Below are positions 39,475 through 47,604 of a stretch of 64,000 nucleotides of DNA, piece after piece. The DNA comes from a bacterium (GTDB taxonomy: Bacteria; Desulfobacterota; Binatia; HRBIN30; CADEER01), in assembly GCA_030430165.1 (NCBI GenBank), contig JAUIGL010000007.1, forward strand, positions 79,896-143,895, written 5' to 3'. The notes below the pieces were generated by a model. It was not told the DNA's origin, searched no databases, and worked only from the letters and a program-made list of their open reading frames with translations. Made by a program: the position numbers and the translations under genes. Position 1 is the stretch's first letter. Each line of letters starts with the position of its first letter.

Positions 39475-40308
39475 CTAATCCGAGCCGAAGTTCACATCCT
39501 TGGTGACCGCCTCCCAAGCATCGATCGAAGCCGAAAGCCCGGCGAGCTTCTCGCGAAACGCATTGAGCACATCGTGGCCGAGCAGCAGATGCAAGGGCGG
39601 ATCGGCGAGCTCGGTCACGCGCAACACGGCGGCGGCCACCTTGCGCGGATCTCCGGGCAGATCGGCGGCGAATGCCTTGATCAGCTCCTTGCGGGCGCCG
39701 ACGCTGTCGGCGTAGTCGTCGATCACGTTGGCGGTCTCCTTCATCGAACGGGTCGCCCAGTCGGTGCGGAAGGCGCCCGGCTCGATCGCCGTGACCTTGA
39801 TGCCGAGCGGCGCGACTTCCTTGGAGAGGGCCTCGGTCAGCGCTTCGAGGGCGAATTTGGTGGAGCTGTAGTAGACGTTGGGTGGGTTGGCGACCAGTCC
39901 GGTCATCGACGACATGTTGACGATGTGTCCGCAGCGGCGCGCGCGCATGCCCGGGAGCACGGCCTTGATGACGTCGACGACGCCGAAGTAGTTGGTGTCG
40001 AAGAGCCGGCGCACCTCGTCGTCCTCGCCTTCTTCGAGCGCCGACATGTATCCGTAGCCGGCGTTGTTGACGACGACGTCGATCGCGCCGAAGGCCTCTT
40101 CGGTGGCGGCGACGGCGGCGGCGATCTGCTCGCGATCGGTGACGTCGAGCGGCAGGGCGATGGCACGCTCGGGGTGGGCGCGGACGAGATCCTCGACCGA
40201 CTCGGGATTGCGCGCAGTGGCGGCAACCTGGTGGCCCGCCTCGAGGGCGGCGGCCGCGATTTCGCGTCCGAGCCCGGTCGAGCAACCCGTGATCAGCCAC
40301 GCCTTCAT
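39475..40308 (-). CDS. SDR-family oxidoreductase
   Basis: This 277-aa short-chain dehydrogenase carries TGCSTGLGRE for cofactor binding, NNAGYGYMS and the catalytic YYSSTKFAL. The GCSTGLG N-terminus is that of the ketoreductase/retinol-dehydrogenase-like SDR group. ATG at 40308 overlaps the TGA of the DUF1214-like gene (ATGA), so the two are co-translated. The substrate is unknown. Confidence 0.87.
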   Translation of the reverse strand: MKAWLITGCSTGLGREIAAAALEAGHQVAATARNPESVEDLVRAHPERAIALPLDVTDREQIAAAVAATEEAFGAIDVVVNNAGYGYMSALEEGEDDEVRRLFDTNYFGVVDVIKAVLPGMRARRCGHIVNMSSMTGLVANPPNVYYSSTKFALEALTEALSKEVAPLGIKVTAIEPGAFRTDWATRSMKETANVIDDYADSVGARKELIKAFAADLPGDPRKVAAAVLRVTELADPPLHLLLGHDVLNAFREKLAGLSASIDAWEAVTKDVNFGSD

Positions 40309-41552
40309 TGCAGCACCTCGGGCAGGCGCCGCTTGTAGGCGGCGGCGCGCGCCTCTCGTTGCTGCTTCCTCTCGGCTTCGCTGACCCAGGCGGTGCCCTC
40401 CGGCAGCAGCGAACGAAGGTCGCTCAGCTTGACCACCTCGCCGCGCGCCGACAGATCGTCGCGCGGACGGCCGCCGGGGAACTCGGCCATGCGCAGGGTG
40501 AGCATTCCTTCGCGCAAGCCGCAGGTGTCGAGCCAGTTGTGGACGCCGGGATCCTTCGGGCAGAGAACGTAGCTGTAGGTGCCGTCGGCGTTGGCCCGCG
40601 ACTGCGCCTTGTTGAGGCTGCTGGTGCGGTCGACGATCTCCATCGTCGTGCCCCAGACGTTGGCCAGCGGCACGACGAAATAGCCGGCGCCACCGTCGTT
40701 GACGTGGACGACGAAGGCCTCGTCGTCGGCGAGCTCGAAGTGGCCGCCGACGTAGAACTGGTTGCGCAGGGCGCCGCCCTTGTCGGCCGAGTAGGCGAGA
40801 CTGAACTGGTTGGCCCGGCGGCGCAGCATGCCGCGGCTGAGACCGAGGGTGAAGTCGGCGTAGCGCAGCATGAACTCGGCGGTCAGCTCTGCTTGTTGGT
40901 CGACGCTGCGCGGAGGCGTGGATGGCTCGGCGCCGAGCCGTTCGATGGTCAGCTGGTTCGGTTCGTCGGCGGCCCAGTCGAGCATGACGTCGCGGATGTA
41001 GAACTCGTGCGCCTCGGCGGACGACTGGATGTGGTTGGCTCGGCCGTCCGCCGGTCGCGAGTCCACCGTGATGGTGAAGCTGCGGTCGGCGTTCAGGACC
41101 AGGTCGTGGCCGGAGAGGACGTCGACCGTGTTCATGTTTGCGTCCCACAGGGTGAAGTAGTTCTCGGTCATGCGGCGCTCGGCGACCCGTCCGTGAATCC
41201 GGTACTCCTCGTCGCCGGAGATCGGAATCACGCGGTAGATCGAGTCGGGGTTGTCGATCCCCCAGCGCGAGCCGGGGATCGTGCGGCCGGCGACCGGATG
41301 CTCGAGGCGGCTGATGCAGATCACCTTGGGGCGCAGCGGGTCTTGGTTCGACGACCAGATCGCCGCCGAGAACATGACTTCCTCGAAGGCCCAGTCGAAG
41401 CAATCGCGCATCGCCGCCGAGGGGTTCATCTCGTCGAGCCAGTGCCGGCGCACCCGCTCGCGCGCTGCCTCGATCGTCGGATGGGTGATCAGGTCGAGCG
41501 CCGCCAGCTCGTGCTCGTGCTGCTCTGCGGTAGCGATCGGGTGTCGGTCCAT
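40305..41552 (-). CDS. DUF1214-like protein of unknown function
   Basis: From ATG at 41552 (GAGGAG ribosome site 6 bases upstream) the protein has 415 aa and begins MDRHPIATAEQHEH. It lacks a signal peptide and membrane segments. The C-terminal third contains YSYVLCPKDPGVHNWLDTCGLREGMLTLRM, resembling the NWLDTxGHxxGxxxxRW motif of DUF1214 proteins. The gene is translationally coupled to the downstream SDR and follows a sulfotransferase gene on the same strand. The frame is open further upstream (to 41633), but that part is the intergenic MITE and not coding. Confidence 0.65.
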   Translation of the reverse strand: MDRHPIATAEQHEHELAALDLITHPTIEAARERVRRHWLDEMNPSAAMRDCFDWAFEEVMFSAAIWSSNQDPLRPKVICISRLEHPVAGRTIPGSRWGIDNPDSIYRVIPISGDEEYRIHGRVAERRMTENYFTLWDANMNTVDVLSGHDLVLNADRSFTITVDSRPADGRANHIQSSAEAHEFYIRDVMLDWAADEPNQLTIERLGAEPSTPPRSVDQQAELTAEFMLRYADFTLGLSRGMLRRRANQFSLAYSADKGGALRNQFYVGGHFELADDEAFVVHVNDGGAGYFVVPLANVWGTTMEIVDRTSSLNKAQSRANADGTYSYVLCPKDPGVHNWLDTCGLREGMLTLRMAEFPGGRPRDDLSARGEVVKLSDLRSLLPEGTAWVSEAERKQQREARAAAYKRRLPEVLQ

Positions 41553-41580
41553 GAATTCTCCTCGGGGTGCCGGATCAGGG

Positions 41581-41747
41581 CTAGCAGCCCGTTCAAAAAC
41601 AGGAGCGCGCTGCAAATGGTCTTTCGACGTCATGGCTGCGTTGCGAGATCCGCAACAAAAGCGCTGGTTTGCCTCCGGTCTCGCGCCTTACCCTGACGCC
41701 GAAATCCTCATTTTCGCCTGCGCACCTGTTTTTCAACGGACTGCTAG
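41581..41747. mobile_element. 167-bp MITE with 23-bp terminal inverted repeats and CTAG ends
   Basis: The left end 41581-41603 (CTAGCAGCCCGTTCAAAAAC...) and right end 41725-41747 are inverted repeats, identical at 21 of 23 positions. The unit has no coding capacity. CTAG at both extremes may be the target duplication or part of the end. A decayed relative lies at 26862-26918. The right CTAG supplies the TAG stop of the adjoining sulfotransferase gene. Confidence 0.85.
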
Positions 41748-42910
41748 GCGACGAAGCGGTCGATGTATTCGACGAACTCGGCGCGAATCCGGTCTTCGCT
41801 GAGGCCGAAGTCGGCCGGAGCGTAGCGGTGCGACGGTCGTCTGCGGCCCGCATCGTCGGCCAGCCAGGCTTTCATCGCGCTGCGCGCGTCATTCGGCAAC
41901 GAGCGACCGAGGCGATCGTAGATGCGTTCGATTGCGTCGATCGGCGCGCTCACCGCTTCGGAATAGGATAGGTCGGTGAAACGCGGGTCGGCCGCGTCTC
42001 GCGCGCGGAACTCCATCGCGCGACGATTGGTGAAGCTCATCCGTTCGATCCACTGGCAGCCGATTCGGTTGGGATCCACTGCGTCCGAGTGCATTCGCCA
42101 GAGCGCGGTGTTGAGACTTGCGCCCGAGGGGATGGTCGCGACCGGATCGCGATGCATGTGGATCACGTGCGCGTCGGGGAACGTCGCGAAGAGGTCCTCC
42201 AGGTAACCGAGGTGGGCGGGGGTTTTCAGGACCCAGCGATCGCGCGGCTGTCCGTGACGCTTCTTGTGCCACTGCAGCAGCTGCAGAGTGCGATGCAGGT
42301 GGCGGTAGGCGGGGGCGAAGTCCTGCTGGTCGAGCCAGGCGCGGTAGGCGGGAACGTCGCACGACGCTTCGGGGACGTGCGACAGAAACGCGTCGGCGAG
42401 GAACATGATCTCTTCCTCGGCTTCCATTGCGTAGGAGGGGTGGATGGCGAAGTACTCCGGCGCGAACTTCCGCGTCATCGCCTCGCGCTCGCAGGCGTCG
42501 GCGATGCGCGGGTCGGGTTGCGTGTCCTCGAAGCCGATGCGCGGCGCCGGCTCGAGGGCTTCCCAGCCCATGGTGCAGTAGTGGCGCGGGTCGGCGGCGA
42601 GCAGTCGCTGAACCAGGGTGGTGCCGGAACGCATCATGCCGACGACGACGATCGGCTCGGCGATGACCTCGGCGGCGATCTCCGGGTGGTTAGCGAACCA
42701 ATGGCGGATGCGCAGGCGATTGGCCAGGCTGCGCACGACCGATCCGCGCAGCAGCTTGGCGCCGAGCTCGTGCACCGGCGCTGCGGCATAGGATTCGAGC
42801 AGGACTTCGAGCGGTTCGATGAACTCCTGGTCGCCGAAGTCGTCGAGGCCGTCGACGGCTTTGGCGGCGGTGAGGATGTCGGGCAGGTCGAATTCGCTTG
42901 GGAAAGGCAT
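41744..42910 (-). CDS. Sulfotransferase family protein (PAPS-dependent)
   Basis: The 388-aa protein has the PAPS 5'-phosphosulfate loop VVGMMRSGTTLVQRLL and the 3'-phosphate-binding segment VIHMHRDPVATIPSGASLN. This is the bacterial sulfotransferase type seen near lipid and polyketide genes. Its acceptor is unknown. The last residues RFVA precede a TAG that falls inside the end of the CTAG-ended MITE (41744-41746), so the insertion preserved or created the stop. The next genes on the strand are the DUF1214-like protein and SDR. Confidence 0.87.
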   Translation of the reverse strand: MPFPSEFDLPDILTAAKAVDGLDDFGDQEFIEPLEVLLESYAAAPVHELGAKLLRGSVVRSLANRLRIRHWFANHPEIAAEVIAEPIVVVGMMRSGTTLVQRLLAADPRHYCTMGWEALEPAPRIGFEDTQPDPRIADACEREAMTRKFAPEYFAIHPSYAMEAEEEIMFLADAFLSHVPEASCDVPAYRAWLDQQDFAPAYRHLHRTLQLLQWHKKRHGQPRDRWVLKTPAHLGYLEDLFATFPDAHVIHMHRDPVATIPSGASLNTALWRMHSDAVDPNRIGCQWIERMSFTNRRAMEFRARDAADPRFTDLSYSEAVSAPIDAIERIYDRLGRSLPNDARSAMKAWLADDAGRRRPSHRYAPADFGLSEDRIRAEFVEYIDRFVA

Positions 42911-42982
42911 GTGCGACGGGCATTAGTCCATGGATCGTCGCGTCTCGCTACAAAGCTGCCTTGGGAGGGGGTTGGCAGAGTT

Positions 42983-43013
42983 TTTTTCTCGCGCCAAGAC
43001 GCCAAGGCGCCAA
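42983..43013. repeat. CGCCAAGACGCCAAGGCGCCAAGG-type tract
   Basis: A short purine-rich GCCAAG repeat follows a T-run (TTTTTTCTCGCGCC). It resembles the inner part of the CAACTGAAC family arms but lacks the outer CAACTGA end. It is a solitary fragment in the region between the sulfotransferase and SnoaL-like genes. Confidence 0.5.
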
Positions 43014-43074
43014 GGGGGCTTACAGGCCCCCGCCGGTGCTGGAGCGAGCCCGAGCGTCGGACTATGTTCGGGCG

Positions 43075-43527
43075 ATGTCCGACAGCGCGCGAGAGATCGA
43101 GAATCTGCTCTACGTCTATGCCGAGCGAATCGACGCCGGCGATCTGGAGGGAGTCGCCGACCTCTTCGAGCACGGCAGAATCCTGCCTTCGCCGGATGCG
43201 CCGCGCGAGCTCACCTTCGAAGGACGCGAGGCGGTGCTGAAGATGTACCGGTCGGCGACCCGGCTGTACGAGGACGGCACGCCGAAGACGCGCCACGTGA
43301 CCAGCAACGCGATCATCGAGGTCGACGATACGGCCGGCACGGCGCGAGCGAGAAGCTATTACACGGTGCTACAGAGCACCGACGCCCTGGCGCTGCAGCC
43401 GATCGTCTGCGGCCACTACCACGACACCTTCCGCCGAATCGACGGCCGCTGGTGGTTCGACAGCCGCACCATGTTCATCGATCTTACGGGCGACCTCAGC
43501 CACCACCTGCTCTTCGACCTGCCCTGA
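43075..43527 (+). CDS. SnoaL-like / NTF2-fold protein
   Basis: From ATG at 43075 this is a 150-aa single-domain protein: MSDSAREIENLLYVYAERIDAGDLEGVADLF...GREAVLKMY...CGHYHDTFRRIDGRWWFDSR. The pattern is that of NTF2-like/SnoaL polyketide-cyclase or nuclear-transport-like domains, which form small pocket proteins with isomerase, hydrolase or binding roles. No catalytic residues are certain. It stands between two divergent blocks of repeats. The frame extends upstream to 42898, but the ATG at 43075 aligns with the family start. Confidence 0.85.
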   Translation: MSDSAREIENLLYVYAERIDAGDLEGVADLFEHGRILPSPDAPRELTFEGREAVLKMYRSATRLYEDGTPKTRHVTSNAIIEVDDTAGTARARSYYTVLQSTDALALQPIVCGHYHDTFRRIDGRWWFDSRTMFIDLTGDLSHHLLFDLP

Positions 43528-43560
43528 CCAACATCCCATCTTTCGTTCTCGTGCGAAGAA

Positions 43561-43664
43561 ATTCCCCCCTCCTTGCCAAGGGAGGGGTTAGGGGGAGGTC
43601 ACGATCGAGGCAAACAGTCGGGCCAAAACGCGACCCCCCTGAAGTCCCCCCTTGGTAAGGGGGG
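43561..43664 (+). repeat. Composite palindromic repeat, copy 3
   Basis: The first motif 43561-43600 (CCCCCCTCCTTGCCAAGGG core) is followed by a 32-base spacer and a 32-bp motif 43633-43664 identical to 29830-29861. It lies in the 253-bp gap between the SnoaL-like gene and the convergent lyase gene, where it may work as a bidirectional hairpin. Confidence 0.9.
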
Positions 43665-43780
43665 ACGATGTTTGGTTCCGTCCGTTGGCCGGGCTGTGAG
43701 AATCTGTGGATGAAAAATGAGCCGTGAGGACTATTCGAGGCACCACTGGCGCTGTGAGTATGTCGGAAGATGGGCAGGGT

Positions 43781-44809
43781 TCAGTGCGTGCCCGCGACGA
43801 TGTCGTACCCGGTCACCTCGGCGGACTTGCGCGCGTACTCGGCGAGGTACGCTGCCTCGACCTGTCCCGCCTGGACCGCCTTGGCGAGGTCCATCAGAGC
43901 GATCTTGATCGTCGCCTCGTCGATCATCTCGCCGGTTTCGGGATCGGCCATCGAGCCGCCGCCCTGCTGGTGGTAGAGCTCGATGACCCGCTTGGCGAAG
44001 CTGACCTGCTCCTCGGTCGGCCCGTAGCACTGGTTGCAGATCTCGGCTTGTTGCGGGTGCACCACCCAGGTGCCGTCCATGCCGAGCTGCTGCGAGCCGA
44101 CGTTTTTCTCGCGCAACCCGGCTTCGATGCGCGCCTTGTCTTGTTCCGAGTCGTCCTTGCGAACGAGCTGCAGGTAGACGTTGTCGATGGCGTGCAGGCC
44201 GGCCGCCTTGGCGGCAACCACCATGCTCTGCTTGGCGTAGTGAAAGTTGCGGTTCTGGTCGACCATCGCCTCGCGGATGCCGAGGTTGGCGGCGAAGTCG
44301 GCGATGCCGAAGATCAGTCCGACCATGCGGTCCGAGGCGGTGGCGATGTCGTACGCCTTGATCAGGGCCTTCGGGGTTTCGATCAGCGCCTCGATACCGA
44401 CCCGCCGACTCCAGCCGCCGCGTCGCTCGAGGTCGTCGATGACGTTGTGTACGTAGTGGATGTCTTCCGGGCCCTGCGACTTGGGCAGCACGATGCCGTG
44501 GAACTTGTCGGGCGCGCCGAGGAAGATCGCTTCCATGTCGCCGACGAAGAATGGCGACTTGATGTTGTTGGGGCGCACCGTCACCACCTTGTTGCCGAAG
44601 TCGAGGGTGTTGAGCGCCTCGACGGTGACCGCGCGACTCTTCTCGCCCTTGAACTCGTAGGGGCAGGCGTCCTCGAAGTCGGCCATCACGTGGTCGACCG
44701 GCGACTTCTCCGCCGACGCTGCGTTGCGGTGCAGCTTGGGGTTGTGGCCGGGGTAGGTCATCTCGGTTCGCGGGATGACCGGTCGCTTGCCGTCGTCGAG
44801 TAGGAACAT
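43781..44809 (-). CDS. HpcH/HpaI aldolase family lyase (CitE / malyl-CoA-lyase-like)
   Basis: The 342-aa protein has the CitE-like TIM-barrel motifs: VMADFEDACP (metal-binding DxEDxxP), the HGIVLPKSQGPEDI strand with conserved Lys, IEALIETPKALI (conserved Glu) and GIADFAANLG. It cleaves or condenses an acyl-CoA ester of the malyl/citramalyl type. Together with MeaA and the Mcd-like enzyme it suits the L-malyl-CoA/methylmalyl-CoA lyase step of the ethylmalonyl-CoA pathway, but a general CitE-like lyase cannot be excluded. It is transcribed divergently from the Mcd-like gene across 229 bp. Confidence 0.8.
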   Translation of the reverse strand: MFLLDDGKRPVIPRTEMTYPGHNPKLHRNAASAEKSPVDHVMADFEDACPYEFKGEKSRAVTVEALNTLDFGNKVVTVRPNNIKSPFFVGDMEAIFLGAPDKFHGIVLPKSQGPEDIHYVHNVIDDLERRGGWSRRVGIEALIETPKALIKAYDIATASDRMVGLIFGIADFAANLGIREAMVDQNRNFHYAKQSMVVAAKAAGLHAIDNVYLQLVRKDDSEQDKARIEAGLREKNVGSQQLGMDGTWVVHPQQAEICNQCYGPTEEQVSFAKRVIELYHQQGGGSMADPETGEMIDEATIKIALMDLAKAVQAGQVEAAYLAEYARKSAEVTGYDIVAGTH

Positions 44810-45038
44810 CGCTTCTCCCTCCTGTCGGGGTTGCCGGACTGCCCCGAGTGCCGTAAGTCTTGCTACTATTGAATTCGACGTAAAACAAATTTGGCTAATT
44901 TGGGGCTTCTTGGGATCGAGCCCGACCAGGCTGCGGGCTCTGGTCCGAATCCGCTGCGGGTGTTACGCGTTTGGGTTCGGGCGATGACAGGACCCGGTTG
45001 GAGATCGAGATTCCGCAAGGAGAGAGGGGATTTTGCGC

Positions 45039-46682
45039 ATGGGACTCAGCGCTGACTTGGAAGCTACCGAAAAGGTGCTGTCGACCGCCGATGGAATCGT
45101 CAGCGAGTCGCTGGCGACGGCGAGCAAGCGGACCAACGGCGGCAAGGGGATCGACGACGAGCAGGTGCACTGCGAGCGGCTCGCCTACGCCGCGACCGAG
45201 CTCGCCGCGGCGAAAGACTTGGTAGCCTACGCCAAGGGAGCGGGCGCATCCGATCCCGCCGTGCCGGCAATGGCGGCGGCGTTCACCGGAGAGTTCGCCC
45301 TGCGCCTGGCCGGACAGGTGTCGGCGCATTCGACCGAGTTCGGCGTCTCCGACAGCCGGCTCGCGGAAACGCTCGGCTCCGCCGACGTCGTCGGCGCTGC
45401 CCGCGCCGCGGTGTCGGACGACATCCTGAGCGCGATCGGTCGCCACGTGATCGAGCAGCGCGGCGTGAATCACTCGCCGATCGACGACGAGATGGCGGTG
45501 ATGACGCGCGACTCGGTGCGCCAGTTCGCCGAGAGCGAGGTCGCGCCGATCGCCGAGCACATTCATCGCAACGACGACCTCGTCTCCGACGAGATGATCT
45601 CCAAGATGGCTGAGCTCGGCTTCTTCGGGATGGCGGTTCCCGAACAGTACGGCGGCGGCGGCATGGGCAACCTGGCGATGATCGTCACCACCGAGGAGCT
45701 GTCGCGCTGCTCGCTGGCCGCCGCCGGCAGTTTGATCACGCGTCCCGAGATTCTCACCAAGGCGCTGCTCAAGGGCGGCACCGAGGAGCAGAAGCAACAG
45801 TGGCTGCCGAAGCTCGCCTCCGGCGAGGTGATGGCGGCGATCTCGGTCACCGAGCCCGACATCGGCTCCGACGTCGCTTCGGTGCGGTGCAAGGCCGAGC
45901 CCGGTGAGGTCGAGGGGCAGCAGGGCTACCTGGTGAACGGCGCCAAGGCGTGGTGCACCTTCGCCGGCCGCGCCAACGTGATCGCTCTGCTGGCGCGAAC
46001 CGATCCCGACCCGGCCAAGGGCGCGCGCGGACTGTCGCTGTTCATCGTGCCGAAGGACGCGTTTCCGGGGCACAGCTTCGAGATGCGGCAGTCGAGCGGC
46101 GGTCTGCTCGAGGGCAAGGCGGACGCCACCCCGGGCTATCGCGGGATGCACTCGTTCACTCTGGCATTCGACAACTACTTCGTCCCGGCGGAGAACCTGG
46201 TCGGCCAGGACAAGGGCCTCAACAAGGGCTTCTATCTGCAGATGAACGGTTTCGCGGCGGGGCGGTTGCAGACTGGCGGGCGCGCCACCGGGCTGGCGCA
46301 GGCGGCGCTCGAGCGGACCGCCGAGTACGCCGCCGACCGCAAGCAGTTCGGCCAGCCGATCGGCGACTTCCAGCTCACCCAGCACAAGCTCGGTCGCATG
46401 GCGACGCACATCATGGCGTCGCGCCAGCTGACCTATCGCGCCGCGCTGGCGATGGATGCCGACGAATCGATCGCTCTCGAGCCGGCGATGGCGAAGCTGT
46501 TCTCGTCGGACGTCGCCGTGTGGACGACGCAGGAAGGACAGCTCCTGCACGGCGGTTGGGGCTACGCCGAGGAGTTCGCGATCTCTCGCTACGTCGTCGA
46601 TGCGACGGTGCTGCCGATCTTCGAAGGCGTGAAGCCGATCCTCGAGCTCAAGGTCATCGCTCGCAACCTGCTTGCCGGCTGA
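45039..46682 (+). CDS. mcd: Acyl-CoA dehydrogenase with N-terminal extension; (2S)-methylsuccinyl-CoA dehydrogenase-like
   Basis: The protein has 547 aa from ATG 45039 (an AGGGGA site lies 8 bases upstream). About 150 N-terminal residues form a helical extension before a full acyl-CoA dehydrogenase fold. Ordinary ACADs have about 380-400 residues; Mcd of the ethylmalonyl-CoA pathway is about 550 with just such an extension. The body contains VTTEELSRCSLAAAGSLITR, GGTEEQKQQWLPKLASGE and TEPDIGSDVASVR, all of the ACAD fold and close to Mcd. The R-x-Q-x-A-A-R-A region is RLQTGGRATGLAQAA. It would oxidise methylsuccinyl-CoA to mesaconyl-CoA, the step after the MeaA mutase. The enoyl-CoA hydratase gene follows after 13 bp. 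Confidence 0.72.
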   Translation: MGLSADLEATEKVLSTADGIVSESLATASKRTNGGKGIDDEQVHCERLAYAATELAAAKDLVAYAKGAGASDPAVPAMAAAFTGEFALRLAGQVSAHSTEFGVSDSRLAETLGSADVVGAARAAVSDDILSAIGRHVIEQRGVNHSPIDDEMAVMTRDSVRQFAESEVAPIAEHIHRNDDLVSDEMISKMAELGFFGMAVPEQYGGGGMGNLAMIVTTEELSRCSLAAAGSLITRPEILTKALLKGGTEEQKQQWLPKLASGEVMAAISVTEPDIGSDVASVRCKAEPGEVEGQQGYLVNGAKAWCTFAGRANVIALLARTDPDPAKGARGLSLFIVPKDAFPGHSFEMRQSSGGLLEGKADATPGYRGMHSFTLAFDNYFVPAENLVGQDKGLNKGFYLQMNGFAAGRLQTGGRATGLAQAALERTAEYAADRKQFGQPIGDFQLTQHKLGRMATHIMASRQLTYRAALAMDADESIALEPAMAKLFSSDVAVWTTQEGQLLHGGWGYAEEFAISRYVVDATVLPIFEGVKPILELKVIARNLLAG

Positions 46683-46695
46683 TCGCGGCGGTCGC

Positions 46696-47475
46696 ATGGG
46701 CTACCAGTCGATCGTCTACGAGAAGAAGGGGCGCGTCGCCTATCTGCGAATGAACCGGCCCGAGGTGCGCAACGCGCTGCACCCGCCGGCGCACCAGGAG
46801 ATGGGCGCGGCGCTCGACGACTTCGCGGCCGACCCCGATTGCTGGGTTGCGATTCTCACCGGTGAAGGCGATAAGGCCTTTTCCGCGGGCAACGATCTCA
46901 AGTGGGCGGCGCAGCACCCCGGCGAGAACCAGCCGATGCCGGCGTCGGGGTTCGGCGGCATCACCTCGCGCCACGACCTGTTCAAGCCGTTGATCGCGGC
47001 CGTCAACGGGCTCGCTCTCGGCGGCGGCTTCGAGATCGCCCAATCGTGCGACATCATCGTCGCCGCCGACCACGCTACCTTCGGACTGCCCGAGCCGCGC
47101 GTCGGCCTGGCGGCGCTGGCCAGCGGCATGCAGCGCTTGCCTCGATTGATCCCGCAGAAGGTCGCCATGGGGATGATGCTCACCGGCAAGCCGATCTCCG
47201 CGCAACGCGCCTACGAGCTCGGTCTGGTCAACGAAGTCGTTCCCGCCGCCGACCTGATGGCGACCGCCGAACGCTGGGCCGCCGAGATCTGCGAGTGCTC
47301 GCCGTGCTCGGTGCGCGCCACCAAGCAGGTCGTCCTGCAGAGCGGCGGCATGCCCCTCGAAGAAGCGATGCGCAAGAAATACCCGCTGGTCTCGGAGCTG
47401 ATCCGCTCCGAAGACATGCGCGAAGGAATCACCGCCTTCGCCGAAAAGCGAAAACCCCAGTGGAAGGGGAAGTAG
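46696..47475 (+). CDS. Enoyl-CoA hydratase/isomerase family protein
   Basis: The 259-aa crotonase-fold protein begins MGYQSIVYEKKGRVAYLRMNRPEVRNAL. GDKAFSAGNDLKW and NGLALGGGFEIAQSCDIIVA are the two oxyanion-hole segments, and GLPEPRVGLAALASG the substrate-region helix. It follows the Mcd-like gene by 13 bp and is probably co-transcribed. In the ethylmalonyl-CoA pathway mesaconyl-CoA hydration is normally by a MaoC-type enzyme, so this crotonase may serve another acyl-CoA, for example carnitinyl- or crotonyl-like substrates. Confidence 0.87.
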   Translation: MGYQSIVYEKKGRVAYLRMNRPEVRNALHPPAHQEMGAALDDFAADPDCWVAILTGEGDKAFSAGNDLKWAAQHPGENQPMPASGFGGITSRHDLFKPLIAAVNGLALGGGFEIAQSCDIIVAADHATFGLPEPRVGLAALASGMQRLPRLIPQKVAMGMMLTGKPISAQRAYELGLVNEVVPAADLMATAERWAAEICECSPCSVRATKQVVLQSGGMPLEEAMRKKYPLVSELIRSEDMREGITAFAEKRKPQWKGK

Positions 47476-47604
47476 GGGCGGGGTACGGGGTACGGGGTGC
47501 AGGGTACGGGGTACGGGGGGACCGGATGGTTTGCATCGGCCGCGAAGCCGTACCCCGTACCCCGTAGGCCGTACCCGTAGCAGCGGGCGCAGCCCCGCTG
47601 CTAC
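47476..47604. repeat. Tandem/inverted TACGGGG repeats with terminal hairpin
   Basis: The left arm (47481-47518) has tandem GTACGGGG units and the right arm (47548-47579) their complement. Next a perfect 11-bp stem, GTAGCAGCGGG / CCCGCTGCTAC (47577-47587 and 47594-47604), overlaps the stop codon of the convergent TPR lipoprotein gene. The stem lacks a T-tract. It could act as a bidirectional transcription barrier between the two convergent genes, or be a palindromic mobile unit. Confidence 0.75.

Noticed and set aside
44810..45038. Specific promoter or riboswitch between the lyase and Mcd-like genes
   Set aside because: The region is slightly AT-rich near 44870-44905, but no convincing -35/-10 pair or conserved RNA structure could be identified by eye.
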